Positions 51,749-61,273 of a stretch of DNA of 64,000 nt are shown piece by piece (positions within the stretch are counted from its first letter, which is position 1; every line of letters starts with the position of its first letter). Both the position numbers and the translations under genes were made by a program. Origin of the DNA: Halorientalis sp. LT38. Its GTDB lineage: Archaea; Halobacteriota; Halobacteria; Halobacteriales; Haloarculaceae. Under the pieces are notes generated by a model. The model saw only the letters and a list, made by a program, of their open reading frames with translations, searched no databases and was not told where the DNA came from. The stretch spans positions 496,001-560,000 of the forward strand of contig NZ_JAYEZN010000001.1 of assembly GCF_037031225.1 (NCBI RefSeq), given 5' to 3'.

Positions 51749-52345
51749 GTGCCAGTCGACGACGTCACGGACCTCTACCGGGAGTTCGGCGACGAGCGCC
51801 TCCCGCCCGGACAGCACGAGACGAGCGACTTCCCGGTCCTCTCGAAGGGGACGACCCCGAAGTGGGACCGCGAGTCGTGGGAGTTCCGGGTGAGCGGCGC
51901 CGTCGACGAGGAGTTGACCCTCTCGTGGGAGGAGTTCCAGGCCCTCCCCACGGTGACCCAGCGGCAGGACTTCCACTGCGTGACCGGGTGGAGCCGGTTC
52001 GACTGCGAGTTCACGGGCGTCCCGTTCCCGGAACTCGCCGAGCTCGCGGGCGTCCACGACGACGCCTGTCACGTCATGTTCGCCGCGCTCGACGACTACA
52101 CCACCGACCTGCCCCTGGACGCGTGCATGCGCGAGGAAGTACTGTTCGCCTCGGAGTTCGACGGCGAACCCCTGCCCGACGACCACGGCGGCCCGTTGCG
52201 CGTCGTGACGCCCCACCGGTACGCCTACAAGGGCGCGAAGTGGGTCTGCGGCGTCGAGTTCCTGACCGAACCCGAACGCGGGTTCTGGGAGCGCCGCGGC
52301 TACTCGGTCACGGCCGACCCCTGGGCGGAAGACCGTTACAGCTGA
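51749..52345 (+). CDS. sulfite-oxidase-family molybdopterin protein (198 aa)
   Basis: Single-domain molybdopterin-binding protein of the sulfite oxidase/YedY family. Cys77 in DFHCVTGWS is the likely Mo ligand. HRYAYKGAKWVCGVEF is the conserved C-terminal block. The protein lacks the haem b5 and dimerisation domains of sulfite oxidase. No Tat signal, so probably cytoplasmic. The GTG at 51749 gives a typical VPVDDVTDLYREFG start. Another in-frame GTG at 51725 is possible. Substrate unknown. Confidence 0.87.
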   Translation: MPVDDVTDLYREFGDERLPPGQHETSDFPVLSKGTTPKWDRESWEFRVSGAVDEELTLSWEEFQALPTVTQRQDFHCVTGWSRFDCEFTGVPFPELAELAGVHDDACHVMFAALDDYTTDLPLDACMREEVLFASEFDGEPLPDDHGGPLRVVTPHRYAYKGAKWVCGVEFLTEPERGFWERRGYSVTADPWAEDRYS

Positions 52346-52448
52346 CCGACCCGGGGACGGAACGGCCGCGTCCGGCGGGACGAACCGGCCGTTTTCGTCC
52401 GCGAGGGAAGGACACTCTCAAGGGGGACCAACCCTGAGATTCGGGTGA

Positions 52449-53789
52449 ATGGAACCGGCCCGACGGGAGGGGAGTGGGGGTCCACGCGCCGACGCGGTGC
52501 TGGTGAGCCGCACCTGCGAGATTCCGGACGTCTCCTATCGCGCGTTTCTCGCCAGCGAGCAGGCCCCCCGATTGCACTGGGCCGCACCCGACGGCCTCGA
52601 GGTCGTCGGCAGCGGCGCCGCGGTGACACTGACCGCTCGCGGCGAGAATCGGTTCGAGACGCTCCGGGAGGACGCCGAGACGGTCTTCCGGGAAATCGAC
52701 CGATCCGAGCCGACCGAGACGCGACCGCGGTTTCTCGGCGGCCTGGCGTTCAACGAGAACCACGATCCCCAACCGCCGTGGACGGGCTTTCCCGCCGCGG
52801 CGTTCGTCCTCCCCGAGATCCAGTTGACCCGGGCGGACGGGACGACATGGCTGACCGTGCGGGAGTACAGCACAGACGCGACGCCCGAGGCGGTCGCCGC
52901 CCGACTCGATTCGATCCGGGCCGAACTCGAGACGCTCCCGTCGATGTGCCCGAGCGGCGGCCCGCCGGGCGTCGAGCGCACGTCGGTCACCCCCACGAAA
53001 GCCGAGTGGACCGAACAGGTCGAGGGGGCGATCGCGCGGATCCGCGACGGCGACCTCAGGAAAGTCGTCCTCGCGACGGCGCTGTCGGTCGACCTCGCCG
53101 ACGCCGTCGTGGTCCCGGAAGTGCTCGAACGACTGCGCCGGACCTACCCGAACTGCTATCGCTTCCTCGTCCAGCCGACCGACGCGGCGGCCTTCTTCGG
53201 TCCGCCCCCGGAACGGCTCGTCGAGATGTCCGGGACGGAGGTGCGGACGGAGGCGCTGGCCGGCTCCGTCCCGCGCGGCGAGACGCCCGAGGCGGACGCC
53301 GAACTCGCCCAGTCGATGCTCGAAAGCGAGAAGTTACAGCACGAACAGCGCCTCGTCGTGGACGCCATCATGGCCCAGCTCACACCCCTCGGCGAGGTCG
53401 AGGAGGGCGAGCAAGGCGTCAGGAAACTCACGAACATCCAGCACCTGGAGACGCCGATCACGGCGACGCTCTCCGGGGACGAACACGTCCTCACCATCGT
53501 GGAGGCGCTCCACCCGACCCCCGCGGTCGGCGGGCTCCCGCCGGACCGGGCCTGGGAGGTCATCCGGGAGACGGAGACCTTCGAGCGTGGCTGGTACGCG
53601 GCCCCCGTCGGCTGGTTCGACGCCGCGGGCGACGGCGAGTTCGCCGTCGGCATCCGGTCCGGCGTGGTCGGCGGCCGGCAGGCGACGCTGTTCGCCGGCA
53701 ACGGCATCGTCGCCGATTCGGACCCCGACGAGGAGTGGGAGGAGGTCAAACACAAGTACCGGCCGATCCTCGACGAACTCGAACGCTGA
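52449..53789 (+). CDS. menF: isochorismate synthase (446 aa)
   Basis: Chorismate-binding enzyme of the menaquinone pathway converting chorismate to isochorismate. Family blocks LRKVVLATAL, CYRFLVQPTDAAAFFGPPPERLV, LAGSVPRGETPEADAE, KLTNIQHLETPI and FAVGIRSGVV with the catalytic region near the C-terminus are visible. First gene of the visible men cluster, followed 1 nt later by menD. The Glu and Lys residues of MenF/EntC catalysis are in the expected region, but I did not place them exactly. Confidence 0.94.
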   Translation: MEPARREGSGGPRADAVLVSRTCEIPDVSYRAFLASEQAPRLHWAAPDGLEVVGSGAAVTLTARGENRFETLREDAETVFREIDRSEPTETRPRFLGGLAFNENHDPQPPWTGFPAAAFVLPEIQLTRADGTTWLTVREYSTDATPEAVAARLDSIRAELETLPSMCPSGGPPGVERTSVTPTKAEWTEQVEGAIARIRDGDLRKVVLATALSVDLADAVVVPEVLERLRRTYPNCYRFLVQPTDAAAFFGPPPERLVEMSGTEVRTEALAGSVPRGETPEADAELAQSMLESEKLQHEQRLVVDAIMAQLTPLGEVEEGEQGVRKLTNIQHLETPITATLSGDEHVLTIVEALHPTPAVGGLPPDRAWEVIRETETFERGWYAAPVGWFDAAGDGEFAVGIRSGVVGGRQATLFAGNGIVADSDPDEEWEEVKHKYRPILDELER

Positions 53790-53790
53790 C

Positions 53791-55566
53791 ATGGTCGCTC
53801 CGAACCGAAACAGTTTGTGGGGTCGCGTGATCGCCGACGAACTCGCGAAGGCGGGCGTCACCGCCGCCGTGATCGCGCCCGGCAGTCGCTCGACGCCGCT
53901 GACGCTGGCCGTCGCCGACCACGCGGAGCTCGAGACGTTCTCCGTCCTCGACGAGCGGTCGGCGGCCTTCTTCGCCCTCGGCCGCGCGCGCCGCACCGGC
54001 GAGCCGACGGCCGTGATCTGTACCTCGGGCACCGCGGCGGCGAACTTCCACCCGGCAGTGATCGAGGCCAACCAGTCCCGCGTCCCGCTGCTCCTGCTGA
54101 CCGCCGATCGACCGCCGGAACTGGCAGACAGCGGCGCGAACCAGACGGTCGACCAGGAAGACCTGTACGGCGACGCGCTGCGGTGGGGCCGAACGCTCCC
54201 CGAACCGGAGCCGACGGCCCGCAAACTCCGGTCGCTCCGGACCTCGGTCGATCGGGCCGTGGGGGCCACGACCGGCACGCCGGCAGGACCGGTCCACCTC
54301 AACGTCCCGTTCCGGAAACCCCTGGAACCCGTAGAAGTCGAGGGCGACGTCCCCGCGGATCTCGCCGAGCGCGCACCCCTCGCCGTCGAGGGACGCGACG
54401 GCCCCTTCGTGGAACGGACCGAGGGCCGCCCGCAGCTGTCGGTCCCCGAGATCGAACGCGTCGCCGACGCCGTGGCCGGAGCGGATCGAGGGCTGCTCGT
54501 GGCCGGCCCGGCCGACGTGCCGGGACTCGACGCGGCGGCCGTCGCCGACCTCGCGGCGGCGACGGGGTTCCCGATCCTGGCCGATCCGCTCTCTGGCCTG
54601 CGCTTCGGCGAGCACGTCGCTCGGTCCGCCGTGACCGTCTGCGGCGGCTACGACTCCTACCTCGACGGCGCGGGCGCGTGGCCCGACCCCGAGGTCGTGA
54701 TCCGACTGGGGGCCTCGCCGACCTCGAAGGTGCTGCGTCACTACCTCCGCGACCGCGCCGACCGGCAGTTCGTCGTCGACCCGGCCGGCCAGTGGCGCGA
54801 GGCGGAGTTCACGGCCACCGACCTGCTCGTCGCCGATCCCTCGCGACTGGCCGGAGCGGTCGCGGATCTGATCGAGGAGGACGGCGAGAACGGAGACGGC
54901 GACGACTACCGCGAGCGGTTCGCCGCCGCCGAGCGCGACTACTGGGAGCTGGTCGACGACGCCCGGGACGACGAGACCTTCGAGGGACAGGTGCTGGCGA
55001 CGGTCGCCGAGAGCGCGCCGGACCCGGCGACGGTGTTCGTCTCCAACAGCATGCCCGTCCGGGACCTCGACCGGTTCGGCCGGCCGCGGGCCGCAGACCT
55101 GCGCGTGCTGGGCAACCGCGGGGCCAGCGGCATCGACGGCGTCACGAGCACGGCGCTGGGGGCCGGGAGTACGACCGACGACCCGCTCGTGCTCGTGACC
55201 GGCGATCTCGCCTACTTCCACGACTCGAACGGCCTGCTCTCGGTCGGTCGGTGCGGGGTCGACGCGACGATCGTCCTCGTCAACAACGACGGCGGCGGCA
55301 TCTTCCACCTGCTGCCCATCGAGGAGTTCGACCCGCCGTTCACCGAGCAGTTCGTGACGCCACACGGGCTGGACTTCGAACCGACGACCGAACTCTACGG
55401 CCTCGAGTTCCAGCGCGTCCCGCCAGAGGAGTTCGCCGAGACCTTCGGCGCTTCACGAGACCGTGACGGCGCGCAGGTGATCGAGGTGGTCTTCGACAGC
55501 GAGGCGAGCCACCGGACCCGGGAAGCGATCCACGAACGGGTCGACGGGACGATCCACGGCGAGTGA
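53791..55566 (+). CDS. menD: SEPHCHC synthase, MenD (591 aa)
   Basis: ThDP-dependent 2-succinyl-5-enolpyruvyl-6-hydroxy-3-cyclohexene-1-carboxylate synthase, joining isochorismate and 2-oxoglutarate. N-terminal PGSRSTPL (MenD substrate loop), ERSAAFFALGRAR with the catalytic Glu, ADRPPEL, and the ThDP-binding GDLAYFHDSNGLL (C-terminal) are visible. Start ATG 53791, directly after menF. The 2-oxoglutarate needed comes from central metabolism, and menH is not in the window. Confidence 0.95.
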   Translation: MVAPNRNSLWGRVIADELAKAGVTAAVIAPGSRSTPLTLAVADHAELETFSVLDERSAAFFALGRARRTGEPTAVICTSGTAAANFHPAVIEANQSRVPLLLLTADRPPELADSGANQTVDQEDLYGDALRWGRTLPEPEPTARKLRSLRTSVDRAVGATTGTPAGPVHLNVPFRKPLEPVEVEGDVPADLAERAPLAVEGRDGPFVERTEGRPQLSVPEIERVADAVAGADRGLLVAGPADVPGLDAAAVADLAAATGFPILADPLSGLRFGEHVARSAVTVCGGYDSYLDGAGAWPDPEVVIRLGASPTSKVLRHYLRDRADRQFVVDPAGQWREAEFTATDLLVADPSRLAGAVADLIEEDGENGDGDDYRERFAAAERDYWELVDDARDDETFEGQVLATVAESAPDPATVFVSNSMPVRDLDRFGRPRAADLRVLGNRGASGIDGVTSTALGAGSTTDDPLVLVTGDLAYFHDSNGLLSVGRCGVDATIVLVNNDGGGIFHLLPIEEFDPPFTEQFVTPHGLDFEPTTELYGLEFQRVPPEEFAETFGASRDRDGAQVIEVVFDSEASHRTREAIHERVDGTIHGE

Positions 55567-55793
55567 TCCGACGGCGACCGCTCACCCAGCGAGTCGGTCG
55601 CAAGGTCGAGCAAGCCACCACCATCCGCCACGGACGGTGACGGAAGTGGACCGCAGCGGATACGCGTCTGCGGAATAGCGTAATGGGAGTCCTTCGCATG
55701 GTTCGAAACGGATTTCGAGCGGCGTCACCGGGTGGCGGCCGAGTCGCGTCTCGTCGAGGGGTCGGGACGAACCGCGCGGAGTCCGGGATCACC

Positions 55794-56198
55794 ATGGTAT
55801 CGAGCGAAACCAGCGGAGAGATAGAGGAATATCTCGGCCAGGTGCCGAGCTTCATAGAAGCGCTCGCAGAGCCGGCGGCGGATCACAGCTGGGCGATGAT
55901 GCGCGACCTGGAACTGGCCGAAACCGAGCTGCCGAACCGGGAGAAGGCGCTCATTGGCCTGGGAGCGGCCGCGGCGATCGGCTGTCCCTACTGCATCCAC
56001 TTCCACAGGGCCGAATCGCGCCTCGAAGGGGTCAGCGAGGAGGGGCTCGACGAAGCCGTGAACGTCGCCGCCGGCGTCGAGTACTTCTCGGCGGTCCTCC
56101 ACGGTGCGGAGGTCGACGTGGACGAGTTCGAGCGAGAGACGTCCGAGATCGTGGCACACATCGAAGACCAGCGGGCCGCGGCGGCGGGAGACGACTGA
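55794..56198 (+). CDS. carboxymuconolactone decarboxylase / AhpD-like protein (134 aa)
   Basis: Small helical protein with the CxxC redox motif GCPYCIHFH (Cys64, Cys67, His71). This is the AhpD/CMD hallmark for peroxidase-type thiol chemistry. The acidic C-terminus ends in AAAAGDD. The start at ATG 55794 (MVSSETSG) was chosen for a family-like N-terminus. An in-frame ATG at 55683 would add 37 non-conserved residues. Lies 227 bp after menD with no visible link to menaquinone synthesis. Confidence 0.82.
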   Translation: MVSSETSGEIEEYLGQVPSFIEALAEPAADHSWAMMRDLELAETELPNREKALIGLGAAAAIGCPYCIHFHRAESRLEGVSEEGLDEAVNVAAGVEYFSAVLHGAEVDVDEFERETSEIVAHIEDQRAAAAGDD

Positions 56199-56244
56199 TC
56201 CCCCGCGGCCCCGCCCTCTTTCTTTGCGGGGTGGGCCCGATGCC

Positions 56245-57096
56245 CTAGGTCCTGAGCGCCATCCTGGTGAGGACCGAGAGGCCGAACGGGATCCAGCAGG
56301 CGGTCAGGGCGATCACGCCGAGCAGCGAGACGACGCCGACGCCGTCGAGGGCCACCAGCACGGCCGGCGCGAGGACGCCCCAGCCGCCGAAGACGACCAT
56401 CCCGACCTCGGGGATCGAGAGGAGGTAGCCGACCACCAGGATCGTACAGAGACCGACGACGAGGTTGACCGTCAGCGGGAACGCGGGGGCGAGCGAGGCG
56501 AACAGGAACACGGGGTAGAGGAAGACCATCGTCCCGATCTGGATGATCGAGCCGGGCGTCAGCGGCACCCGGATGCGGTCGAAAGACTGCTCTGTGTACT
56601 CCGTGCGGGTCGCGTAGCCGCCGGCCGTTGTCGCGCTGGCGCCGCCGGGTCGGGTCCCGGACTGGTCCCACGCGGCCGACCCACCGGACGCGGACTCGGC
56701 TGCGTTTGCGGTGTCTGCCGTATCGCCAGTCGTCGTCTCCCCGCCCGCTGACGCGCGTTCGTCGGTCGCCGTTTCGCCACCACCGGAATCGGAATCGGTG
56801 GCCGCGGCCTCGTCTGCCGCGTCGGCATCGTCTTCCGCGCCGGAATCGACCGCGAACCCGTCCGCGGTCTCGACGTATCGGGCGTGCCCCAGCCGGTCGT
56901 AGCGGGCCCGCTCCTCGGGGTCCGTCAGCACCGCTTTGGCCCGGGTGACGCGTTTGAACCGCGCCTCGGCCTCGGGGTGGTCGCTCACGTCGGGATGGGT
57001 CTCTTTGGCCTGCTCGCGGTAGGCCGCGCGGATCGTCTCCGCGTCGGCGTCGGGCGAGACGTCGAGCACGTCGTAGAAGTCGGGGTGGGAGGGCAT
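56245..57096 (-). CDS. membrane-bound J-domain protein (283 aa)
   Basis: N-terminal J domain (residues about 5-70) with HPD at 34-36 and RYDRLGH, a disordered acidic Ser/Ala/Glu-rich linker (about 85-170), and four hydrophobic segments in residues about 182-283. This suggests a DnaJ-like co-chaperone tethered to the membrane, which may recruit DnaK to membrane proteins. No partner Hsp70 is present. The ATG at 57096 begins MPSHPDFYDVLDVSPDAD, a clear J-domain start. Divergent from menB across a 162-bp gap with a hairpin. Confidence 0.85.
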   Translation of the reverse strand: MPSHPDFYDVLDVSPDADAETIRAAYREQAKETHPDVSDHPEAEARFKRVTRAKAVLTDPEERARYDRLGHARYVETADGFAVDSGAEDDADAADEAAATDSDSGGGETATDERASAGGETTTGDTADTANAAESASGGSAAWDQSGTRPGGASATTAGGYATRTEYTEQSFDRIRVPLTPGSIIQIGTMVFLYPVFLFASLAPAFPLTVNLVVGLCTILVVGYLLSIPEVGMVVFGGWGVLAPAVLVALDGVGVVSLLGVIALTACWIPFGLSVLTRMALRT

Positions 57097-57198
57097 CGGC
57101 GAGTCTTGGGGTCAGGGGGTGGAAGCGGGGAGGGATATTCGTGACGACCGGTTCACATGTCGTTGCGCCAGCGCGGCCATAAATCCACGCCCGGGTTC

Positions 57199-57220
57199 TC
57201 GGCGCCGAAAGCGGCGCCGA
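57199..57220. promoter_or_regulatory. 9-bp-arm inverted repeat upstream of menB
   Basis: T-CGGCGCCG-AAAG-CGGCGCCG-A: two self-complementary CGGCGCCG units form a perfect 9-bp-arm hairpin with a 4-nt loop. It ends 7 nt before the TATA box of menB and lies between divergent genes, so it could be a repressor or activator site. Confidence 0.5.
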
Positions 57221-57227
57221 CCGGGAA

Positions 57228-57236
57228 CCTATTTGA
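57228..57236 (+). promoter_or_regulatory. TATA box of menB
   Basis: CCTATTTGA is centred about 27 nt before the menB ATG at 57259, giving a leaderless transcript and fixing the start. Confidence 0.6.
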
Positions 57237-57258
57237 CGACACCGGCCGCAGGCGGCGT

Positions 57259-58134
57259 ATGGTCTCGGAGCTCTTCGACGGCGACCGCTGGGAGGCGGTC
57301 GACGCGTTCGATTTCGAGGATATCACCTACCACCGCGCCCGCGACACGGGCGCGGTCCGCATCGCCTTCGACCGGCCGGCGCTGCGCAACGCCTTCCGCC
57401 CGCCGACGGTCGACGAACTGTACGTCGCGCTCGACCACGCCAAGCGCCAGACCGACGTGGGCTGCGTCCTGCTGACCGGGAACGGCCCCTCGCCCGAGGA
57501 CGGCGGCTGGGCGTTCTGCTCGGGCGGCGACCAGACCGTGCGGGGGCCGGACGGGTATCAGTACGACGACGAAGGGAAGACCGGCCGCCTCCACATTCTG
57601 GAGGTTCAGCGGCTGATCCGGTTCATGCCCAAGCCCGTCATCTGCGTCGTCCCGGGGTGGGCCGTCGGCGGCGGCCACTCGTTGCACGTCGTCTGCGACA
57701 TGACGCTGGCCAGCGAGGAAGAGGCGAAGTTCCTCCAGACGGACCCGGACGTGGCCTCCTTCGACGCGGGCTTCGGCTCGGCGTATCTCGCCAGACAGAT
57801 CGGCCAGAAGAAGGCCCGCGAGGTGTTCTTCCTCGGGAAGACCTACGACGCCGACGAGGCCGAGGAGATGGGGATGGTCAACGAAGTGGTGCCTCACGAG
57901 GAACTAGAGGAAGTCGCGCTCGCGTGGGCGGAGGCGATCAACACCAAGTCCCCCACTGCCATCCGGATGCTGAAGTACGCCTTCAACCTCGCAGACGACG
58001 GGCTGGTGGGCCAGCAGATTTTCGCCGGCGAGGCCACGCGACTGGGCTACGGCACCGCCGAGGCCCAGGAGGGCCGGGACGCGTTCAACGAGAACCGGGA
58101 GCCGGACTTCTCCGAGTTCCCCTGGCACTACTGA
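57259..58134 (+). CDS. menB: 1,4-dihydroxy-2-naphthoyl-CoA synthase (291 aa)
   Basis: Crotonase-fold MenB, closing the naphthoquinone ring from o-succinylbenzoyl-CoA. Family blocks FRPPTVDELYVALDHA, FCSGGDQTVRG, GWAVGGGHSLHVVCDM, DPDVASFDAGFGSAYLARQIG with the catalytic Asp, and LGYGTAEAQEGRDAF are present. Start ATG 57259 was chosen by TATA spacing, shortening the open frame by 34 residues. Next gene on the strand is a MATE transporter, not a men gene. Confidence 0.96.
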   Translation: MVSELFDGDRWEAVDAFDFEDITYHRARDTGAVRIAFDRPALRNAFRPPTVDELYVALDHAKRQTDVGCVLLTGNGPSPEDGGWAFCSGGDQTVRGPDGYQYDDEGKTGRLHILEVQRLIRFMPKPVICVVPGWAVGGGHSLHVVCDMTLASEEEAKFLQTDPDVASFDAGFGSAYLARQIGQKKAREVFFLGKTYDADEAEEMGMVNEVVPHEELEEVALAWAEAINTKSPTAIRMLKYAFNLADDGLVGQQIFAGEATRLGYGTAEAQEGRDAFNENREPDFSEFPWHY

Positions 58135-58167
58135 CCGTCGCGGGGGCGACGCCAGAGAAAAAGAGAC

Positions 58168-59673
58168 TTGTTCGACCGGCCGCAGATTCCGATCGTGGAT
58201 TCTCGTCGCCGAGGCGTCCCGAATCCGATCCGTTCGCTCCTGCTCGCCGTCGGCGCGCTGCTCTCGTGGGTCGGCCTCGTCGACCGGCGCCGGACCGAGG
58301 AGACGACGGACCTGGCGTGGCCGCGCATCGTCACCGGGCTGGCGCGGATGTCGAAGTCGGCGGCGGACGTGGCGATGGTCGGCACCGCGCTCGGCTCGGC
58401 TGCGATCGCAGGCGTCGGGTTCGCGACGCCGTTCTGGGCGTTCGCGTTCGCCGTCGGCGGCGGCGTCGCCGGTGCCACGATCGCCCTCGTCTCCCAGCGC
58501 TACGGGGCCGACGCCGTGGACGCGGCGTCGCTGGCCGTGACGACGAGTTCGGCCGTGGTTCTCGTCGTCACGGTCCCGCTGGCCGCCGCCTTCTGGCTCG
58601 TTCCTGAACTGTTCGTCGGCCTCATCGCGGGGGAGGGGCCGGTGCTCGCCTACGGCACCGACTACCTCCACGTCGTGGCTCTCGGCGTCCCGTTCGCCGG
58701 GCTGAACCTCGTCGGGAGCCGCGCGCTCGTCGGCGCCGACGACGCCTGGACGCCGATGACGCTGCGCGCCGGCGGCGCCGTCGTCAACGTCGCGATCAAC
58801 GCCGTGCTCATCTTCGCGCTCGGGATGGGCGTCGTCGGGGCCGCGATCGGGACGGTCGTCGCGAACGTGGTCGTACTCGCCTGCTTCGTCGCCGGGTTCG
58901 CGGGCCTGCGGCTCCCCGTGATCGGATCCTTCCCGGTGACGCTCGATCGGTCGGCCCCGCCGGTGACGCTCTCGGAGCTCCGGGACGTCGTGACCATCGG
59001 CGCACCGCTCGTGTTCACGAACCTCGCGCGCCGGGGCGCGCAGATCCCGATGCTCGCCGTCGTGGCCCTCTTCGGTGCGGACGTGGCCGCCGCGTACGTC
59101 GTCGCGCGACGCGTCCGCGACCTCCTCGACACGCCCGGCTGGGGGTTCTCGCTGGCGTCGAGCAGCCTCGTCGGCCAGGTCCTCGGGACCGGGGACGAAC
59201 AGCGCGCGGACACGTACGCCCGTGAAGTGCTCGTCTTCGGGACTGCCGTGTACGCCGTCGGAGCGGCCCTCGTGCTGGTCCTCGCCAAACAGGTCGCGGG
59301 GCTGTTCGTCGACGATCCGGCGATGATCCCGCTGGTGACACCGTTCGTCGTGGTGGCGGCGATCAGCGTCGTCTTCCGGGGCATCAACGCCGGCACGACC
59401 GGGCCGCTCCGGGCCAGCGGCGACACGCGGTGGCCGTTCTACGGGCAGTTACTCGGGCTCTACGCGGTCACATTGCCGATCGCCTTCGCCGGCGCCGTCG
59501 CGCTCCCGCTCGGGCCGCTTTCCGACCTGACGCCCCTGGGGATCGAGGCCCTGTACGCCGCGCTCGTCCTCGAGACGCTCGTCCCCGCGGCCGTGACCTA
59601 CTACCGCTTCGACACCGGCTCCTGGAAGGTGATCAGTCGCGCCTACCGCCCCGAGACCTCGTGTGACGACTGA
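58168..59673 (+). CDS. MATE-family efflux transporter (501 aa)
   Basis: Multi-drug and toxin extrusion family transporter with about 12 membrane helices in two bundles. Blocks RMSKSAADVAMVGTALGS and PFAGLNLVGSRALVGADD, then LVFTNLARRGAQIPML start the second bundle. MATE pumps use Na+ or H+ gradients and export drugs or metabolites. The start could be TTG at 58168 or GTG at 58195 (nine codons later). Only 33 nt follow menB, so it may share that transcript. Substrate unknown. Confidence 0.9.
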   Translation: MFDRPQIPIVDSRRRGVPNPIRSLLLAVGALLSWVGLVDRRRTEETTDLAWPRIVTGLARMSKSAADVAMVGTALGSAAIAGVGFATPFWAFAFAVGGGVAGATIALVSQRYGADAVDAASLAVTTSSAVVLVVTVPLAAAFWLVPELFVGLIAGEGPVLAYGTDYLHVVALGVPFAGLNLVGSRALVGADDAWTPMTLRAGGAVVNVAINAVLIFALGMGVVGAAIGTVVANVVVLACFVAGFAGLRLPVIGSFPVTLDRSAPPVTLSELRDVVTIGAPLVFTNLARRGAQIPMLAVVALFGADVAAAYVVARRVRDLLDTPGWGFSLASSSLVGQVLGTGDEQRADTYAREVLVFGTAVYAVGAALVLVLAKQVAGLFVDDPAMIPLVTPFVVVAAISVVFRGINAGTTGPLRASGDTRWPFYGQLLGLYAVTLPIAFAGAVALPLGPLSDLTPLGIEALYAALVLETLVPAAVTYYRFDTGSWKVISRAYRPETSCDD

Positions 59674-59681
59674 TACGCGAT

Positions 59682-61100
59682 CTAATCGTGTTCCGATTCG
59701 GTCGGGGTGCGATCCTCCCACCGGTCGAACGCTGCCATCACCGGGCTGGCCGTGATCCCGTGGAGGACGATCGAGACGAGGACGACGAACCCGACCAGCG
59801 CCCAGAGCCGGTCGGCGGCGACGACGAGTTCCAGTTCGTCGAAGGAAGCCTCGTTCAGGGCGTAGGAGAGGTAGTAGAAGGAGCCGATGCCGCGGATGCC
59901 GTAGCCGGCGACGACGCCCCGCGACGGCCAGTCGAGTCCCGAACCCAGGAGTCCGATCAGGCCCGCGGCGGGGCGGACGACGAACAGGATCACCAGCCCG
60001 ATCCCGATCTCGACCGGCGTGATCGGGGCCAGCAGGCCGCCGGCGACGGCGCCGCCGAAGAGGACGAGGACGACCGCCATCAGCAGCCGTTCGACCATGA
60101 CGGCGAAGTCGTTCAGCGTCCGGTGGTAGTCCGACTCCCACTCGAAGTGCCGGAGGACGAGCGCGGCGACGAACACCGCGATGAACCCGTAGCCGCCGAG
60201 GACCTCCGTGACGCCGTAGACGACGAGGGTGGCCGCGAGCGCCTCCGCCCCCGCCATCGCGTCCGCGACGTGGGAGGAGGCGGGGAGCCGGAACACGACG
60301 AGCCCGCTGGCGTACCCCAGCACGTATCCCACGACGACGCCGACAGCGATCTCGTAGGCGACGTAGTAACCCAGCCACTCGCCCAGCCAGGAGAGGGAGG
60401 CCGGCGCGGACGCCGCCGCGAGCAGGATCGCCATGTTCGTAAAGGGGAAGGCGAGCCCGTCGTTGAGTCCGGCCTCCGAGGTGAGCGCGAAGCGGACGGA
60501 GCGCTCCTGGGGGTCCTCCGCGGCCGGCTCCGCAGCCTCTTCGTGGTCGACGCGGGTCGGGTCGAAGTCGACCCCCTCGTCGCCGGACGGGTCTAACCCC
60601 GCCGGCCGCTCCTCGTCGTCGGACTCGGTCAGAATATCCTCCTCTTCGACGTGCGTGAGGGGTTCCCCCGCGTCGACGTCCGAGGCCAGCACGGGGTCGG
60701 TCGGGGCGAGGACCGCCCCGAGGAGCACGGCGGTGGCGATGTGGAGTCCCAGGACGCCCCAGCCGATGAGCACCACGGCGCCGATGGAGAGCACCATCGT
60801 GACCCCTAGCAGTCGCCAGGTCGTCGACCAACCGCCCCAGGAGAACGGGCGGTCTATCTTCAGCCCGGCGCCGATCAGCGAGATGATGACCACCAGTTCC
60901 GTCAGGTGCTCGACGACCGCGGGGTTGTTCACCAGGTCGGGCGGGCCGACCCCGTGGGGCAGCGAGAAGAGGACGAATCCGGCGGCCACGTAGATGATCG
61001 GCAGGGAGAGTGGCTTCTCCATCAGGAGCCGCGGCAGCAGGACGGCCGCGAAAATCGCCAGTCCGACGATCACGAGCCCGACGAAGTATGTCTCGACCAT
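59682..61100 (-). CDS. Na+/H+ antiporter, NhaP (CPA1) type (472 aa)
   Basis: Second antiporter of the window with the same core as that at 37478 (GAVLAPTDPVLASDV, TSEAGLNDGLAFPFTNMAIL, GIRGIGSFYYLSYAL, ITASPVMAAFDRWEDRT). It is about 40 residues longer mainly because of an acidic insertion between TDPV and SEAG segments (about 150-195, rich in Asp/Glu with GLDPSGDEGVDF). This loop would lie in the cytoplasm. Convergent with the MATE gene (8-bp gap). It probably exchanges Na+ for H+. Confidence 0.93.
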   Translation of the reverse strand: MVETYFVGLVIVGLAIFAAVLLPRLLMEKPLSLPIIYVAAGFVLFSLPHGVGPPDLVNNPAVVEHLTELVVIISLIGAGLKIDRPFSWGGWSTTWRLLGVTMVLSIGAVVLIGWGVLGLHIATAVLLGAVLAPTDPVLASDVDAGEPLTHVEEEDILTESDDEERPAGLDPSGDEGVDFDPTRVDHEEAAEPAAEDPQERSVRFALTSEAGLNDGLAFPFTNMAILLAAASAPASLSWLGEWLGYYVAYEIAVGVVVGYVLGYASGLVVFRLPASSHVADAMAGAEALAATLVVYGVTEVLGGYGFIAVFVAALVLRHFEWESDYHRTLNDFAVMVERLLMAVVLVLFGGAVAGGLLAPITPVEIGIGLVILFVVRPAAGLIGLLGSGLDWPSRGVVAGYGIRGIGSFYYLSYALNEASFDELELVVAADRLWALVGFVVLVSIVLHGITASPVMAAFDRWEDRTPTESEHD

Positions 61101-61273
61101 CCGTCCCCACCGTCACCGCGTGACCGGGTAATTGCTCGGACGCGGCTCGCCACTCCGGTCGTATCGTGGATGGAGTCGGCACGGACTCGCATTCGATCCG
61201 CACGGATAGGCGTCCTCCAGTTTGCGACCCAGGGGTGACCGATTTCCGTCTGTCCGTCGTATCGTCGAGTCCG

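Noticed and set aside
55699-55715. tRNA T-arm-like GGTTCGAAAC
   Set aside because: No matching acceptor, D-arm or anticodon stem can be folded around it, and it overlaps the possible upstream part of the AhpD-like frame.
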